Positions 1 to 9,173 of a stretch of 48,762 nucleotides of DNA are shown one piece after another. Numbering within the stretch: position 1 is the first letter of the stretch; each line of letters opens with the position of its first letter. The position numbers and the translations under genes are program-made. The notes under the pieces were generated by a model. It was not told where the DNA came from and made no database searches. It saw only the letters and a list, made by a program, of their open reading frames with translations. Source of the stretch: a gamma proteobacterium HTCC2207 (GTDB lineage Bacteria > Pseudomonadota > Gammaproteobacteria > Pseudomonadales > Porticoccaceae); the NCBI GenBank assembly GCA_905182265.1, contig CAJJAO010000053.1, positions 1-48,762 of the forward strand. The letters are read 5' to 3'.

Positions 1-912
1 AACAATACTCTTCTCAAGCTTCTTGAAGGAGTCTTTGATGTCTTCTGCAGAGAAACCATCATCAGTAGCCAGAGATTCGTTAGCGCGGTCGCGAAGTGCG
101 TTAATGCTAACAACACGTGCCTGCTTATCGTGAACCTGGTAGGCAGCGTCTAAGTCAGCGCCGACTAAGTCAGCAAGAGCTGCTTTAAGGTCTGCGTTTT
201 CAACTTCTGCTACCCAATCCCAACGTGGCTTGCCAGCTTCAGCAGCTAGCTCAGCGATAACGCTGATAACTGTTTGCATTTCTTGGTGAGCGAAAAGTAC
301 GCCGCCCAACATAATGTCTTCTGAAAGCTCGCTGGCTTCAGATTCAACCATTAGTACTGCGTCTTTAGTACCGGCAACAATCATGTCTAATGAAGAGCCA
401 GCTAGTTCGCTGTAAGTTGGGTTAAGCAGGTAGCCTTGGTCTTCGGTATAACCGACGCGAGCGCCGCCAACAGGACCGTTAAAAGGGATGCCAGAGATAG
501 ACAGAGCAGCAGAGGTACCGATCATTGCTGCGATATCTGGATCAATGTTTTTCTCGGCTGACATAACAGTACAAACAACCTGTACTTCGTTTTTAAAGCC
601 GTTAGGGAAAAGTGGACGAATCGGACGGTCAATAAGACGCGACGTTAAAGTCTCTTTCTCGTTTGGACGACCTTCACGCTTGAAGAAGCCACCAGGAATT
701 TTACCTGCTGCATAGGCTTTCTCGATGTAGTGAACACCCAGTGGGAAGAAGTCCATTCCTGCTTTGGCTTCACGTGCACCAACAACAGTACATAGTACTG
801 AGGTGTTATCGATTGAACATAGAACTGCACCAGTTGCCTGACGGGCAATACGGCCAGTTTCTAAAGTTACGGTATGGTTACCGTATTGAAACTTCTTAAT
901 TAAAGGAGTCAT
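1..912 (-). CDS. pnp: Polynucleotide phosphorylase, N-terminal part (runs off left edge)
   Basis: This is the first 304 codons of PNPase, the phosphorolytic 3'-5' exoribonuclease of mRNA decay and RNase E degradosomes. The reading frame is open from the ATG at 910-912 to the window edge. The protein begins [20 protein letters not shown] and contains the first RNase PH domain, with segments such as [28 protein letters not shown] and [13 protein letters not shown]. The rest of the protein (second RNase PH core, KH and S1 domains) lies outside. The start is set by a good ribosome site, AAGGAGT reading back from 908 on the minus strand's complement region just after the ATG being absent, and chiefly by family alignment. 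It follows rpsO, as in E. coli, with a 198-bp leader that contains a long hairpin. Confidence 0.97.
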   Translation of the reverse strand, partial: MTPLIKKFQYGNHTVTLETGRIARQATGAVLCSIDNTSVLCTVVGAREAKAGMDFFPLGVHYIEKAYAAGKIPGGFFKREGRPNEKETLTSRLIDRPIRPLFPNGFKNEVQVVCTVMSAEKNIDPDIAAMIGTSAALSISGIPFNGPVGGARVGYTEDQGYLLNPTYSELAGSSLDMIVAGTKDAVLMVESEASELSEDIMLGGVLFAHQEMQTVISVIAELAAEAGKPRWDWVAEVENADLKAALADLVGADLDAAYQVHDKQARVVSINALRDRANESLATDDGFSAEDIKDSFKKLEKSIV

Positions 913-968
913 ATTTTTACCTTTGTTTTTTTACCAGTTGCGCCTTTTCTGCCTGTCCTGTGCGCTGC

Positions 969-1014
969 TCGGGTTACTTATAGCTGCCATAACAGACAGC
1001 CATAAGTAACTCGA
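969..1014 (-). promoter_or_regulatory. Long stem-loop in the pnp leader
   Basis: On the minus-strand RNA, 969-986 pairs with 997-1014 to give an 18-position stem with one G.U and one C.A, closed by a 10-nt loop (987-996). It lies between rpsO and the pnp start. In E. coli a double-stranded leader at this place is cut by RNase III and then used by PNPase to repress its own synthesis. The hairpin is seen directly; the shared function is inferred from position and shape. Confidence 0.65.
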
Positions 1015-1072
1015 TCAGCATAAATAGGGACATAGCATAAGGGCGATGAAATTACGTGCTCTTAGAAATGAA

Positions 1073-1100
1073 TGCGGCCCCGCTTTTCAGAGGAGCCGCA
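1073..1100 (-). terminator. Hairpin downstream of rpsO, possible (leaky) terminator
   Basis: A 9-bp GC-rich stem (1073-1081 with 1092-1100, one G.U on the minus strand) with a 10-base loop starts 10 bp after the rpsO stop codon. The bases that follow on the minus strand read TTCATTTCTAAG, which is U-rich but not a clean U tract. The same place carries the rpsO t1 terminator in E. coli, so partial termination before pnp is plausible. Confidence 0.5.
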
Positions 1101-1110
1101 CCGAGAACAC

Positions 1111-1380
1111 TTATCGACGTAAACCAAGCTTCTTAATTAGCGCGGAGTAACGTGTTGCGTCTTTGCCTTTCAAATAATCAAGCAACTTGCGACGCTGGTT
1201 AACCATGCGAATCAGACCACGACGTGAGTGGTGATCTTTTTTGTGATCACCAAAGTGACCCTGTAGCTTATTGATGTTTACGGTAAGCAGTGCAACCTGC
1301 ACTTCGGGTGAACCTGTGTCATTTTCACAAGTTGCGTGTTCAGTAACGATTGCTGCTTTTTCTTCTGCACTCAGTGCCAT
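1111..1380 (-). CDS. rpsO: 30S ribosomal protein S15
   Basis: The product has 89 residues, the standard length for S15, a primary 16S rRNA binder in the platform of the small subunit. Family signatures are visible: [11 protein letters not shown] near residue 22, the [15 protein letters not shown] loop in the middle and a C-terminal LLDYLKGKD...IKKLGLRR. It lies 81 bp downstream of truB, and pnp follows, the same order as in E. coli. Translational self-repression is known for S15 in E. coli; I could not identify the leader pseudoknot here by eye. Confidence 0.98.
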   Translation of the reverse strand: MALSAEEKAAIVTEHATCENDTGSPEVQVALLTVNINKLQGHFGDHKKDHHSRRGLIRMVNQRRKLLDYLKGKDATRYSALIKKLGLRR

Positions 1381-1461
1381 GATACTTTCTCCAATATGCG
1401 ATTTAGTTAAATTTGGGAAGCCCGCGCATATTTACAGACAACCTATTAGGGTAAGAAGAGG

Positions 1462-2406
1462 CTAATCTGCCTCAACTACTAATCTTTTCGGGGCTATTTT
1501 GCCATCATCGGTAACCGTAGCTACACCTAGAAAAGCACCGCCCTCGCGGAAGACGCGCACTATATCGCCTTCTTGCCCATTACGAAAGGCCTCTGTCGAC
1601 ATTACTTCTTGGCCCAACTGGAAGTATGTGGCGGTAGTTTCGCTTAATTCCACGGCCATTCTGTCGGCGACAGCAATATCCATGGGCTTAAGTAGATAAT
1701 CTAATTCTGGGGCTTCGCAGCTCTCCCGAAGTTTTTCTAACTCTGGCAAAGTCACTGTGTCTTGTTCGGTAAAGGGCCCGGCAATATGACGGTGCAGTGC
1801 ACTTACATGGGCGCCGCAACCTAGAGCTCGGCCTAGGTCTTCTGCCAGGCTGCGCACATAGGTGCCTTTGCTTACATGGACCTCTACATCTACCTCGGCA
1901 CGCTGGCCGGGGCGAAAAGCTAAAATTTGGTACTTATGGACCGTAATACTGCGAGCTTCACGCTCTACTTCTATACCCTGGCGCGCCAGCTTATAAAGAG
2001 GCTGGCCATTGTGCTTTAGGGCCGAATACATAGAGGGAACCTGCTGGATATCACCGCGAAAAGGTTCTAGAGCAGCTTCAATTTGTTCTTCAGTAATAGC
2101 CGAAGCGTCAGCCTCTGACCGAGTCGCGCCATCGCAGTCGCCGGTTTCCGTCGCCATACCCAAGGTAAAGGTACTGCGATAATGCTTGTCGGAATCTAGC
2201 AAGAACTGGCTGAATTTTGTGGCTTCGCCCAAGCAGATTGGCAGTACGCCGGTGGCTAATGGGTCTAGAGCACCAGTGTGCCCTGCTTTGTTGGCGTCAA
2301 AGAAATTTTTGACCCGCTGCAATGCCTGGTTAGATGACAGATGTAGGGGCTTGTTGAGCAGGAAAATGCCGTTAACCGAACGGCCGCGATTGCGTCTACG
2401 GGCCAA
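1462..2406 (-). CDS. truB: tRNA pseudouridine(55) synthase
   Basis: TruB makes pseudouridine 55 in the T-loop of tRNAs and also acts as a tRNA-folding chaperone. The 314-residue product carries the catalytic motif GHTGALDPLATG, with the nucleophile at Asp48 (same number as in E. coli), and the substrate-binding segment PSMYSALKHNGQPLYKLAR. The C-terminal PUA-like domain is present (GQEGDIVRVF...FLGVATV). The ATG sits 2 bp after the rbfA stop, so the two are almost certainly co-translated. The first ten residues are arginine-rich. Confidence 0.97.
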   Translation of the reverse strand: MARRRNRGRSVNGIFLLNKPLHLSSNQALQRVKNFFDANKAGHTGALDPLATGVLPICLGEATKFSQFLLDSDKHYRSTFTLGMATETGDCDGATRSEADASAITEEQIEAALEPFRGDIQQVPSMYSALKHNGQPLYKLARQGIEVEREARSITVHKYQILAFRPGQRAEVDVEVHVSKGTYVRSLAEDLGRALGCGAHVSALHRHIAGPFTEQDTVTLPELEKLRESCEAPELDYLLKPMDIAVADRMAVELSETTATYFQLGQEVMSTEAFRNGQEGDIVRVFREGGAFLGVATVTDDGKIAPKRLVVEAD

Positions 2407-2408
2407 GT

Positions 2409-2879
2409 CTAGGCTTCTCCGCTTTCTATCTTCATAGAATCAGAACCAGAGTCGGAATCAGAACCAGTGTCGGAATCAGAACCAGTGTCGGAATCAGAGT
2501 CGGAAACAGAATCACCGGGCATTTCTTTCGAGATAGCCAAGTCAATCAACGCCGACAAATGCTGACCACGGCGGCCAGTTTCGTCGTAAAAGAAGTTTAA
2601 TTTTGGAGTAATACGTAACTTGATGCTTGAGGACAGCAGCTTGCGCAAAAAACCAGAGGCGCCATTTAACGCAGCAATACCAGCGTCAATATCTTCTTGG
2701 CTACGCTCGCCCACAAAGCTGATGTGGACTTTTGCGTAGGCCAAGTCGCGACTGACATCAACATCAGTCACGCTGAGCATACCGACTCTAGGGTCTCGAA
2801 CGTTGTCGCGAATCAGTACTGCAATTTCTTGCTGCACAGCATCTGAAACGCGCTCGGCTCTGGTAAATTCTCTTGGCAT
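2409..2879 (-). CDS. rbfA: Ribosome-binding factor A with an acidic Ser-Asp repeat tail
   Basis: RbfA is a KH-fold factor needed for late 30S assembly and cold adaptation. The conserved core (PREFTRAERVSDAVQQEIAVLIRD, then SVTDVDVSRDLAYAKVHISFVG and LRKLLSSSIKLRITPKLNF) fills residues 1-120. Residues about 122-150 then form an unusual tail of alternating Ser and Asp, made by an 18-bp tandem repeat. The total of 156 residues exceeds the usual 120-135. The tail is not part of the KH fold and is likely disordered. The gene sits between infB and truB, its conserved place. Confidence 0.95.
   Translation of the reverse strand: MPREFTRAERVSDAVQQEIAVLIRDNVRDPRVGMLSVTDVDVSRDLAYAKVHISFVGERSQEDIDAGIAALNGASGFLRKLLSSSIKLRITPKLNFFYDETGRRGQHLSALIDLAISKEMPGDSVSDSDSDTGSDSDTGSDSDSGSDSMKIESGEA
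2438..2503 (-). repeat. 18-bp in-frame tandem repeat at the 3' end of rbfA
   Basis: Three 18-bp units (2438-2455, 2456-2473, 2474-2491) differ by a single base, and a shortened 12-bp copy follows at 2492-2503. The length is a multiple of three, so the reading frame is kept and the units encode a Ser/Asp/Thr/Gly run close to the stop codon. Confidence 0.95.
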
Positions 2880-2908
2880 CTATTTACTCACCGCGATCGC
2901 TATGATCA

Positions 2909-5581
2909 CTAAAGTGAACGCTCCACCTGAGTGACGTCGTAGACTTCAATCAGATCGCCTGGCTTAACATCGTTGTAATCTTTAACACCGATACCACATT
3001 CCATACCGTTGCGAACGTCGGCAGCTTCGTCTTTAAAGCGGCGCAGAGATTCTAGCTCGCCCTGATAGATCACTACGTCGTCGCGCAGTACACGAATAGG
3101 CTTATTCCGGAACACAGTACCTTCGATAACCATACAGCCGGCAATAGCGCCAAACTTAGGTGAACGGAAGACATCGCGAACTTCGGCAATACCAACAATT
3201 GTCTCTCTTGTTTCTGGAGCCAACATACCGGACAGAGCCGACTTTACTTCGTCGAGAAGATTGTAGATTACGCTGTAGTAGCGAACCTCAACACTCTCTT
3301 TCTCAGCTAGGGCACGGGCTGCACCGCCAGCACGAACATTAAAGCCGAGCACAATCGCGCCGGTTGTCAGTGCTAGGTTAATATCGGATTCAGTAATACC
3401 ACCTACACCAGAGGCCACAATATCGACGGCTACTTCGTTGGTCGCAAAATCGTTTAGTGCGCTATTAATAGCTTCTAATGAACCGCGCACGTCTGTCTTA
3501 ACGATAAGGTTTAGCTTGCTGACTTGGTCAACACCCATATCGGTAAACATGTTTTCTAACTTGGCTGCCTGCTGACGCGACATACGCTCATGACGAGATT
3601 TGGTCGTACGTAGCTCTGCAATCTCTTTCGCTTTGCGCTCATCGGCGACTACAAAGAATTCGTCACCTGCATTAGGGGCTTCATCTAAACCAAGAATTTC
3701 TACTGGGATCGATGGGCCGGCTTCTGCTGTTGGAATTTTAGCTTCGTCGGTCATGGCGCGAATTTTACCCACGCTCTCACCGGCTAGCATAAAGTCGCCT
3801 TTACGCAAGGTGCCCTCTTGAACCAGAGCAGTAGCAATAACGCCACGGCCTTTATCAATACGGGACTCAACAATAACACCGCGAGCTGGTACATCGACTG
3901 GCGCTGTTAATTCAAGCAGTTCCGCCTGCAGCAAGACCGCTTCGAGAAGCTGGTCTATACCGTCGCCGGTTTGCGCCGACACTTTAATAAACTGTGTATC
4001 ACCGCCCCACTCTTCTGGGATAACGTCTTTAGCGGCTAATTCAGTGGTGACTCGTTCTGGGTCAGCACCTTCTTTATCCATTTTGTTAATGGCGATAACA
4101 ATGGGAACACCTGCAGCCTTAGCATGCTGAATAGCTTCTTCGGTCTGGGGCATAACACCATCGTCTGCCGCCACAACCAAAATCACTACGTCGGTACTCT
4201 GTGCACCACGGGCTCGCATGGCGGTAAACGCCGCGTGTCCTGGGGTATCCAAAAATGTAACCATACCGCCCGGCGTATTTACATGGTAAGCACCAATATG
4301 CTGGGTAATACCACCAGCTTCGCCAGAGGCAACGCGGGATTCTCTAATGTAATCAAGCAGTGAGGTTTTACCATGGTCAACATGGCCCATCACTGTAACT
4401 ATAGGTGCGCGAGGAGCTTCTTCACCTTCAGACTTGATGACAGCAAACTGCTTGGCCAACTCGTCTTCAACTGTGTCGTCCTGTGCAGCAACTGGCGTAT
4501 GGCCCAGCTCTTCTACCACAAGGAATGCCGTCTCTTGATCAATCACCTGATTAATATTGGCCATAATGCCCAATTTCATCAGCTCTTTAATCACTGCACC
4601 GGACTTGATAGACATGCTCAGAGCGAGATCACCAACGGTAAGCTCGTCTGGAATCGCAACGTCTAATACTTTTTTGTCGACTGGCTTTTTGAAGGTGTGC
4701 TTGTTATCCACTTTCAAAACAAGGGACTTTGAACGCAGGCGGCCTTTTCTGCCACGATCGTCCATACCGTCGTCCATCTGCAAACGACCCTTTTTCTTGC
4801 CGCCTTTGCCTAGAGGCTTTTTAACTGTCTTCTTGCCCGGCTTATCTTCTTCGTCAACAGGCTTAGTGTGACGGCGAAGTCTGTCATGCACTGGCTCTGA
4901 AGAGGGAGCTGCTGTTCTAGTAGGCTTAGCTGCCTTTTTAGCATCGCCAGCTTCTATCGCTGATGCTGCTTCTGTCGCTTTGCGAGCGGCTTCATCAACC
5001 TTAGCTTGAGCGGCGGCTGCAACAGCAGCCTTGGCTTCACCTTCGGCTTTACGACGATTTTGAATAGCGTTTTGACGCTTCTCTTCAACATCATCAATGC
5101 CGGAGCCTCGAACAAAAGTAGGTGCGGCTGCAGCTTCTGCTGCTGGCGCTACCTCTTCAGTTTCAGCAACCTCTAGCTCAACTTCTGGTACAGCAAGCAA
5201 CGCTGCTTCGGCCGCTTCTGCTGCCGCAGCTTCTAGCTCTAGACGTGTTTTTTCTTCTAGCTCAGCGGCTGCTTGAGTTTCTAACTCTTCGTCGCTGCGC
5301 TTTACGTAGGTGCGTTTTTTGCGCACTTCGATATTAACTGTTTTGCGATTGCCGGATTTTAATGTACTGACAGTCTTGCGCCGCAGCGTGATTTTCGTCG
5401 GCTCGCCAGAACTCTCACCGTGCAGGCTCTTTAAATAGCCCAGCAATGTTTGCTTCTCTTCGTCAGAGACGGTCGCGTCAGCAGAGCCGTGGCTCAAACC
5501 TGCTTCTTTCATTTGCATGAGCAAACGATCAACAGATGCGCCTACGGTTTTTGCTAGTTCACTTACTGTAACTTCAGCCAT
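2909..5581 (-). CDS. infB: Translation initiation factor IF-2
   Basis: IF-2 is the GTPase that recruits fMet-tRNA to the 30S subunit and promotes subunit joining. The protein has 890 residues. It begins with an IF2_N module ([21 protein letters not shown]), followed by a long Ala/Glu/Lys-rich, probably extended linker (residues about 110-260), a second IF2_N-like segment ([19 protein letters not shown]) and the G domain. The G1 motif GHVDHGKT is at residues 399-406, with DTPGHAAF and NKMD following. The C-terminal domains that bind fMet-tRNA are complete. It lies 28 bp after nusA and 29 bp before rbfA in one operon. Confidence 0.98.
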   Translation of the reverse strand: MAEVTVSELAKTVGASVDRLLMQMKEAGLSHGSADATVSDEEKQTLLGYLKSLHGESSGEPTKITLRRKTVSTLKSGNRKTVNIEVRKKRTYVKRSDEELETQAAAELEEKTRLELEAAAAEAAEAALLAVPEVELEVAETEEVAPAAEAAAAPTFVRGSGIDDVEEKRQNAIQNRRKAEGEAKAAVAAAAQAKVDEAARKATEAASAIEAGDAKKAAKPTRTAAPSSEPVHDRLRRHTKPVDEEDKPGKKTVKKPLGKGGKKKGRLQMDDGMDDRGRKGRLRSKSLVLKVDNKHTFKKPVDKKVLDVAIPDELTVGDLALSMSIKSGAVIKELMKLGIMANINQVIDQETAFLVVEELGHTPVAAQDDTVEDELAKQFAVIKSEGEEAPRAPIVTVMGHVDHGKTSLLDYIRESRVASGEAGGITQHIGAYHVNTPGGMVTFLDTPGHAAFTAMRARGAQSTDVVILVVAADDGVMPQTEEAIQHAKAAGVPIVIAINKMDKEGADPERVTTELAAKDVIPEEWGGDTQFIKVSAQTGDGIDQLLEAVLLQAELLELTAPVDVPARGVIVESRIDKGRGVIATALVQEGTLRKGDFMLAGESVGKIRAMTDEAKIPTAEAGPSIPVEILGLDEAPNAGDEFFVVADERKAKEIAELRTTKSRHERMSRQQAAKLENMFTDMGVDQVSKLNLIVKTDVRGSLEAINSALNDFATNEVAVDIVASGVGGITESDINLALTTGAIVLGFNVRAGGAARALAEKESVEVRYYSVIYNLLDEVKSALSGMLAPETRETIVGIAEVRDVFRSPKFGAIAGCMVIEGTVFRNKPIRVLRDDVVIYQGELESLRRFKDEAADVRNGMECGIGVKDYNDVKPGDLIEVYDVTQVERSL

Positions 5582-5609
5582 TATTTTTCCTCTATTACCG
5601 CTCGACTAA

Positions 5610-7106
5610 TTACTCGCCTTGCTCTTCTGCAAACCAAGGTGCACGAGCAGTCATAATTAGCGCTGCTGCTTTCTCTTCATCCATATCTTCAATGTCCATG
5701 AGATCGTCTACGGCCTGTTCAGCCAGATCTTCCATGGTGATAATATTTTTGGCAGTCAATTTGTAAGCCATTGCAGAATCCATACCTTCCATTGTTAGAA
5801 GGTCTTCAGCAGGCTCAGCATTGGTTAGCTTCTCTTCACTGGCCAGTGCCTGGGTCAACAACGCATCTTTAGCGCGGGCACGTAGCTCTTCAGCGATGTC
5901 TTCGTCGAAGCCTTCAATTGCACTCATTTCCTCGAGGGGAACATAGGCAACTTCTTCAAGACTGGTAAAGCCTTCTTCAACCAAGACCACCGCAACATCT
6001 TCGTCAACATCGAGAGAGGCCATGAGGCTTTCAACAAAGTTTGAAGATTCTGCTTCTTGCTTCTGCTCGGCGGCTTCAATGGTCATTACATTGATATTCC
6101 AGCCGGTTAGCTCTGAGGCTAGACGGACATTTTGACCACCCTTACCAATTGCCTGAGCTAGGTTGTCGTCAGTAACGGCGACATCCATGGTGTTGGTGTC
6201 TTCATCGACAACAATGGACTCAACTTCAGCAGGGGCCATTGCGTTAATGACTAACTGAGCTGGGTTGTCGTCCCAGAGTACGATATCAACTCGCTCGTCA
6301 TCTAGATCGTTTGAGACTGCCTGTACTCGCGCTCCGCGCATGCCAACACAGGCACCCACTGGATCGATTCGAGCATCTTTACTTTTTACTGCAATCTTGG
6401 CGCGCTGACCTGGGTCTCGGGCTGCACCTTTAATTTCGATAATGCCTTCAGCAATTTCCGGTACTTCGATCTGGAATAACTGAATGAGCATTTCTGGCGC
6501 TGCTCGTGAAACCAGCAGCTGAGGGCCGCGAGTCTCTTCACGGATAGCCGTGAGAATTACGCGAGTGCGATCATTGATACGGAAGATTTCTCGACCGACC
6601 AACTCTTCGCGGGGCAACATGCCTTCGGCGTTATCGCCAAAGTCGACCACAATATGGTCGCGGGTAACTTTCTTAACAGTACCGCTCAACAGCTCGCCAA
6701 CACGGTGACGGAAGCGGTTGATAATGAGGTCACGCTCTGCGTCTTTAACGCGCTGAACAATAACCTGCTTGGCTGTCTGTGCAGCAATACGACCGAAGGC
6801 GATATTCTCGACCGCTTCTTCAAAGGTATCACCCACTTTAAGAGTAGGGTCCTGCTCGATTGCTTCTTCAGTGGTGAACTGGGTGCCCAGCTCGGCCATC
6901 TGGTCGTCAGCAACGACGTCCCACCAGCGGTATGACTGGTAGTCACCCGTTTCGCGATCGATAACCACACGAATGTTAGCGCCTTCGTCGTAGCGCTTCT
7001 TCGTGGCCATGGCCAATGCTTGCTCAATTGCTTCGAAGATAATGCCCTGATCCACACCTTTTTCGTTGGATACAGCTTCAGCAACCATTAAAATTTCTTT
7101 ACTCAT
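5610..7106 (-). CDS. nusA: Transcription termination/antitermination factor NusA
   Basis: NusA binds RNA polymerase and nascent RNA and modulates pausing, termination and antitermination. The 498-residue protein has the N-terminal polymerase-binding domain (SKEILMVAEAVSNEKGV), an S1 domain near residues 135-200 (LLSGTVKKVTRDHIVVDFGD), two KH domains (VGACVGMRGARVQAV and AIGKGGQNVRLASELTG), and two acidic C-terminal helix-hairpin repeats (about 360-420 and 435-490). These acidic repeats are found in the long, E. coli-like form that contacts the alpha subunit. It is the second gene of the rimP-nusA-infB operon, 19 bp after rimP. Confidence 0.98.
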   Translation of the reverse strand: MSKEILMVAEAVSNEKGVDQGIIFEAIEQALAMATKKRYDEGANIRVVIDRETGDYQSYRWWDVVADDQMAELGTQFTTEEAIEQDPTLKVGDTFEEAVENIAFGRIAAQTAKQVIVQRVKDAERDLIINRFRHRVGELLSGTVKKVTRDHIVVDFGDNAEGMLPREELVGREIFRINDRTRVILTAIREETRGPQLLVSRAAPEMLIQLFQIEVPEIAEGIIEIKGAARDPGQRAKIAVKSKDARIDPVGACVGMRGARVQAVSNDLDDERVDIVLWDDNPAQLVINAMAPAEVESIVVDEDTNTMDVAVTDDNLAQAIGKGGQNVRLASELTGWNINVMTIEAAEQKQEAESSNFVESLMASLDVDEDVAVVLVEEGFTSLEEVAYVPLEEMSAIEGFDEDIAEELRARAKDALLTQALASEEKLTNAEPAEDLLTMEGMDSAMAYKLTAKNIITMEDLAEQAVDDLMDIEDMDEEKAAALIMTARAPWFAEEQGE

Positions 7107-7125
7107 TGTTCAAACTCCACATGCC

Positions 7126-7584
7126 TCAGAATCGAGGGACCACGTTAGCCTTCTCTATACCTTCGACCGGAAACAGAAATTCAGTATCTGCTACCACCAC
7201 AACAACTTCGTCACCATCAACTGCTGTTAGTCGACCTTTAAAGTTGCGTCGGCCCTCGTAAGGGAACCTCAAACGCAACGAAATATCTTCACCTATAAAC
7301 TGTTGGTAATGGTCTAGCTCATACAGAGGCCTGTCCATACCCGGTGAAGATACTTCTAAAATATACTCACCGTTAATTGCTTCTTCTACATCGAGGATTG
7401 CACTGGACTGTCGACTAACTTTCTCACAGTCTTCTATACCAATGCCGTCTTCTGCGCGATCAATATAGATGCGCAATAGTTTGGTCTTGCCGCCGGCCTG
7501 CAGATCCAAGCCCCATAGCTGGCAGCCTAAAGCCTCAACCACCGGCTGAAGTAACTGCTTTAACTTAACGTCGGCCACAGCCAT
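7126..7584 (-). CDS. rimP: Ribosome maturation factor RimP
   Basis: RimP assists assembly of the 30S head. The 152-residue product has the family N-terminal domain (VVEALGCQLWGLDL...KLLRIYIDR), the DCEKVSRQ segment, the EVSSPGMDRPL motif and a C-terminal SH3-like barrel (FKGRLTAVDGDEVVVVV). It is the first protein-coding gene of the nusA operon and follows the initiator tRNA and a pair of hairpins, the same arrangement as metY-rimP in E. coli. Confidence 0.97.
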   Translation of the reverse strand: MAVADVKLKQLLQPVVEALGCQLWGLDLQAGGKTKLLRIYIDRAEDGIGIEDCEKVSRQSSAILDVEEAINGEYILEVSSPGMDRPLYELDHYQQFIGEDISLRLRFPYEGRRNFKGRLTAVDGDEVVVVVADTEFLFPVEGIEKANVVPRF

Positions 7585-7601
7585 TCGTAACTCCTACAAA
7601 C

Positions 7602-7629
7602 AAAAAATGGGCCACTGGCCCATTTTTTT
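7602..7629 (-). terminator. Bidirectional-looking intrinsic terminator before rimP
   Basis: An A-run, the stem ATGGGCC/GGCCCAT with a 3-base loop, and a T-run form a textbook hairpin readable on both strands. It lies 17 bp upstream of the rimP start and downstream of the initiator tRNA. It would end most tRNA transcripts, with readthrough, or a promoter inside the gap, feeding rimP-nusA. Confidence 0.8.
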
Positions 7630-7639
7630 AATTTCTAAA

Positions 7640-7661
7640 GAAAAGCCCCAAAATGGGGCTC
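7640..7661 (-). terminator. Second hairpin terminator downstream of the initiator tRNA
   Basis: The stem AGCCCC/GGGGCT (7644-7649 with 7655-7660) is followed on the minus strand by TTTTCTTT. Together with the next hairpin at 7602-7629 it forms a tandem terminator between tRNA-fMet and rimP. The remaining gap up to the tRNA (7662-7834) shows no gene and no promoter that I trust. Confidence 0.65.
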
Positions 7662-7834
7662 CTCGATTTGCGCCGGACCCGACGCGAATTTTCATAGCGA
7701 AAAACCTAACTCAACAAACACAACGAGTGGCGGATCCCTTTTTCGCTGAGCTAATGCAAGCATAGACAATAATTTGGCTATCTACATTAACTTCTCTTGT
7801 ATCTTTAAAACCAACCTAAACATCAAGTTTAAAT

Positions 7835-7911
<77 letters not shown>

Positions 7912-7938
7912 CCGACACAACGATTAATTAGTTAAATC

Positions 7939-7959
7939 GCCCTCTTCAAAGAGGACGCG
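7939..7959 (-). promoter_or_regulatory. Small hairpin in the tRNA-fMet 5' leader
   Basis: Reading the minus strand, CCTCTT and AAGAGG pair around a few bases just after the expected transcription start and before the mature tRNA. It would lie in the precursor removed by RNase P. The hairpin is seen directly; no function is claimed. Confidence 0.4.
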
Positions 7960-7960
7960 C

Positions 7961-7989
7961 ATTATAGGTAGAGGGCTATGTAAGGTCAA
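7961..7989 (-). promoter_or_regulatory. Strong sigma-70-type promoter of tRNA-fMet with GC-rich discriminator
   Basis: The minus strand has TTGACC (7984-7989), a 17-bp spacer and a perfect TATAAT (7961-7966), followed at once by GCGCGTCC. A GC-rich stretch between -10 and start is the hallmark of stable-RNA promoters under stringent (ppGpp) control. It lies 50 bp upstream of the tRNA and inside the gap after djlA, so the tRNA does not depend on djlA transcription. Confidence 0.8.
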
Positions 7990-8013
7990 CAACGCATATG
8001 CAAACAGAGGCTT

Positions 8014-8829
8014 TTATTTACGCCTGGCGACAATGAGTTCATAGGCCGTTTGAATTTCTTGGGTGCGCTCTGTCGCTAACTTAACCATATCTTCAGGCAT
8101 ACCCTGCCCAATCAACTTATCTGGGTGATTTTGACTGATCAATTTGCGGTAGGCCTTTTTGATTTCTGCGTCTGACTTTGAGGCATTTACACCCAGCGCT
8201 TTGTAGGCGGCCTCTAAATGACTCGCCGAAGCCGGACCTCGAGACCCATAACTTGAGCCTGAGCCAGAACTTGAGCCTGTGTTCTTAAACTCAGACTGGG
8301 CCATGATCATCTCAATAAATTTATCAAACAGGGCCTCAGAAAACCCGAGGTGCCGTGCCACTTTGCGCAACACTGCCTGCTCTGCACTATGAAGATCGCC
8401 GTCGGCCATCGCCAGGGAGATCAGGTAATTGAGCAGCTGGCGTTTTAGGTTGTTGTGACGGCCACAGACTTGCATGAAACTCTGCATTACCGGGTCTATA
8501 GAAAAGCCAGCACTGGCGCCCGCTTTAAACAGCCCAATTGCCTCGGCTCGATTACTTGGGGTAAGGCCCATGCTGCCCATAAGTGCTTCGGCCTGAGCGA
8601 TCTCGACTTTGGATACCTGGCCGTCAGATTTGGCTAAATGCCCTAAGAGGCCAAATAACGTATGAAAAAAGCTATCACGGATGCGCAGCTGCTCTGCAGC
8701 GGACACGGGATTTAAAAACCCACCCAGACCTTTATCAAATTGATGGCCAATAAAGACACCAATCAATGCTGTAAATGGCCCGCCGATCAAGATGCCAAAT
8801 AGTCCGCCAATAATTTTTCCTGTTATCAA
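8014..8829 (-). CDS. djlA: DjlA-type membrane-anchored J-domain co-chaperone
   Basis: The 271-residue protein has an N-terminal glycine-rich membrane segment (residues 1-32), a central TerB-like helical domain (about 45-180), a flexible Gly/Ser linker (about 183-200) and a C-terminal J domain (about 205-271) with the DnaK-stimulating HPD motif in SQNHPDKLIG. This is the DjlA layout, in which the J domain faces the cytoplasm and recruits DnaK to the membrane. It lies between tRNA-Leu and tRNA-fMet, which are directly adjacent in related genomes. It has terminators on one side and the tRNA promoter on the other, so it looks like an independent unit. Confidence 0.93.
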   Translation of the reverse strand: MITGKIIGGLFGILIGGPFTALIGVFIGHQFDKGLGGFLNPVSAAEQLRIRDSFFHTLFGLLGHLAKSDGQVSKVEIAQAEALMGSMGLTPSNRAEAIGLFKAGASAGFSIDPVMQSFMQVCGRHNNLKRQLLNYLISLAMADGDLHSAEQAVLRKVARHLGFSEALFDKFIEMIMAQSEFKNTGSSSGSGSSYGSRGPASASHLEAAYKALGVNASKSDAEIKKAYRKLISQNHPDKLIGQGMPEDMVKLATERTQEIQTAYELIVARRK

Positions 8830-8945
8830 ACCTGTTGCCTCTTAGCTGTCTTTAAAGTGATGTTTATTACCCCGACAGTATGCTGATGGCTGCCGCCGGA
8901 TGCCAATAATAGATGATTTTACTGATGGTTTTTAGCCGGACACAA

Positions 8946-8972
8946 AAAAGCCCCAATAAAATCGGGGCTTTT
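8946..8972 (-). terminator. Intrinsic terminator after tRNA-Leu
   Basis: The stem AAAAGCCCC/GGGGCTTTT (8946-8954 with 8964-8972, 9-base loop) is followed by a T-run on the minus strand. It is placed to stop transcripts from secG/tRNA-Leu before djlA. The djlA promoter must then lie between 8830 and 8945, where I see no convincing hexamer pair. Confidence 0.75.
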
Positions 8973-9061
8973 GGGCTGCCAGTGCATGGCACCGGCCTAA
9001 AATTTCTTTCTGTTACATGTTTTCGTTCTTATGCTCTTTCGTTCTTTCGCCTTAAAAATAG

Positions 9062-9146
9062 TGGTGCGGATGGGGGGACTTGAACCCCCACAACCGAAGT
9101 TACCAGCCCCTCAAGCTGGCGCGTCTACCAATTCCGCCACATCCGC
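9062..9146 (-). tRNA. tRNA-Leu (GAG anticodon)
   Basis: The gene is 85 nt long including an encoded CCA, with a seven-pair acceptor stem (GCGGATG/CATCCGC), discriminator A73, a long class II variable arm and the anticodon loop TTGAGGG, giving anticodon GAG for CTC/CTT codons. tRNA-Leu(GAG) next to secG corresponds to leuU of E. coli. It lies about 80 bp after secG on the same strand, and I see no separate promoter, so cotranscription is likely. Confidence 0.97.
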
Positions 9147-9173
9147 ATGACTATTTTTAAACGAGTTTGAACT

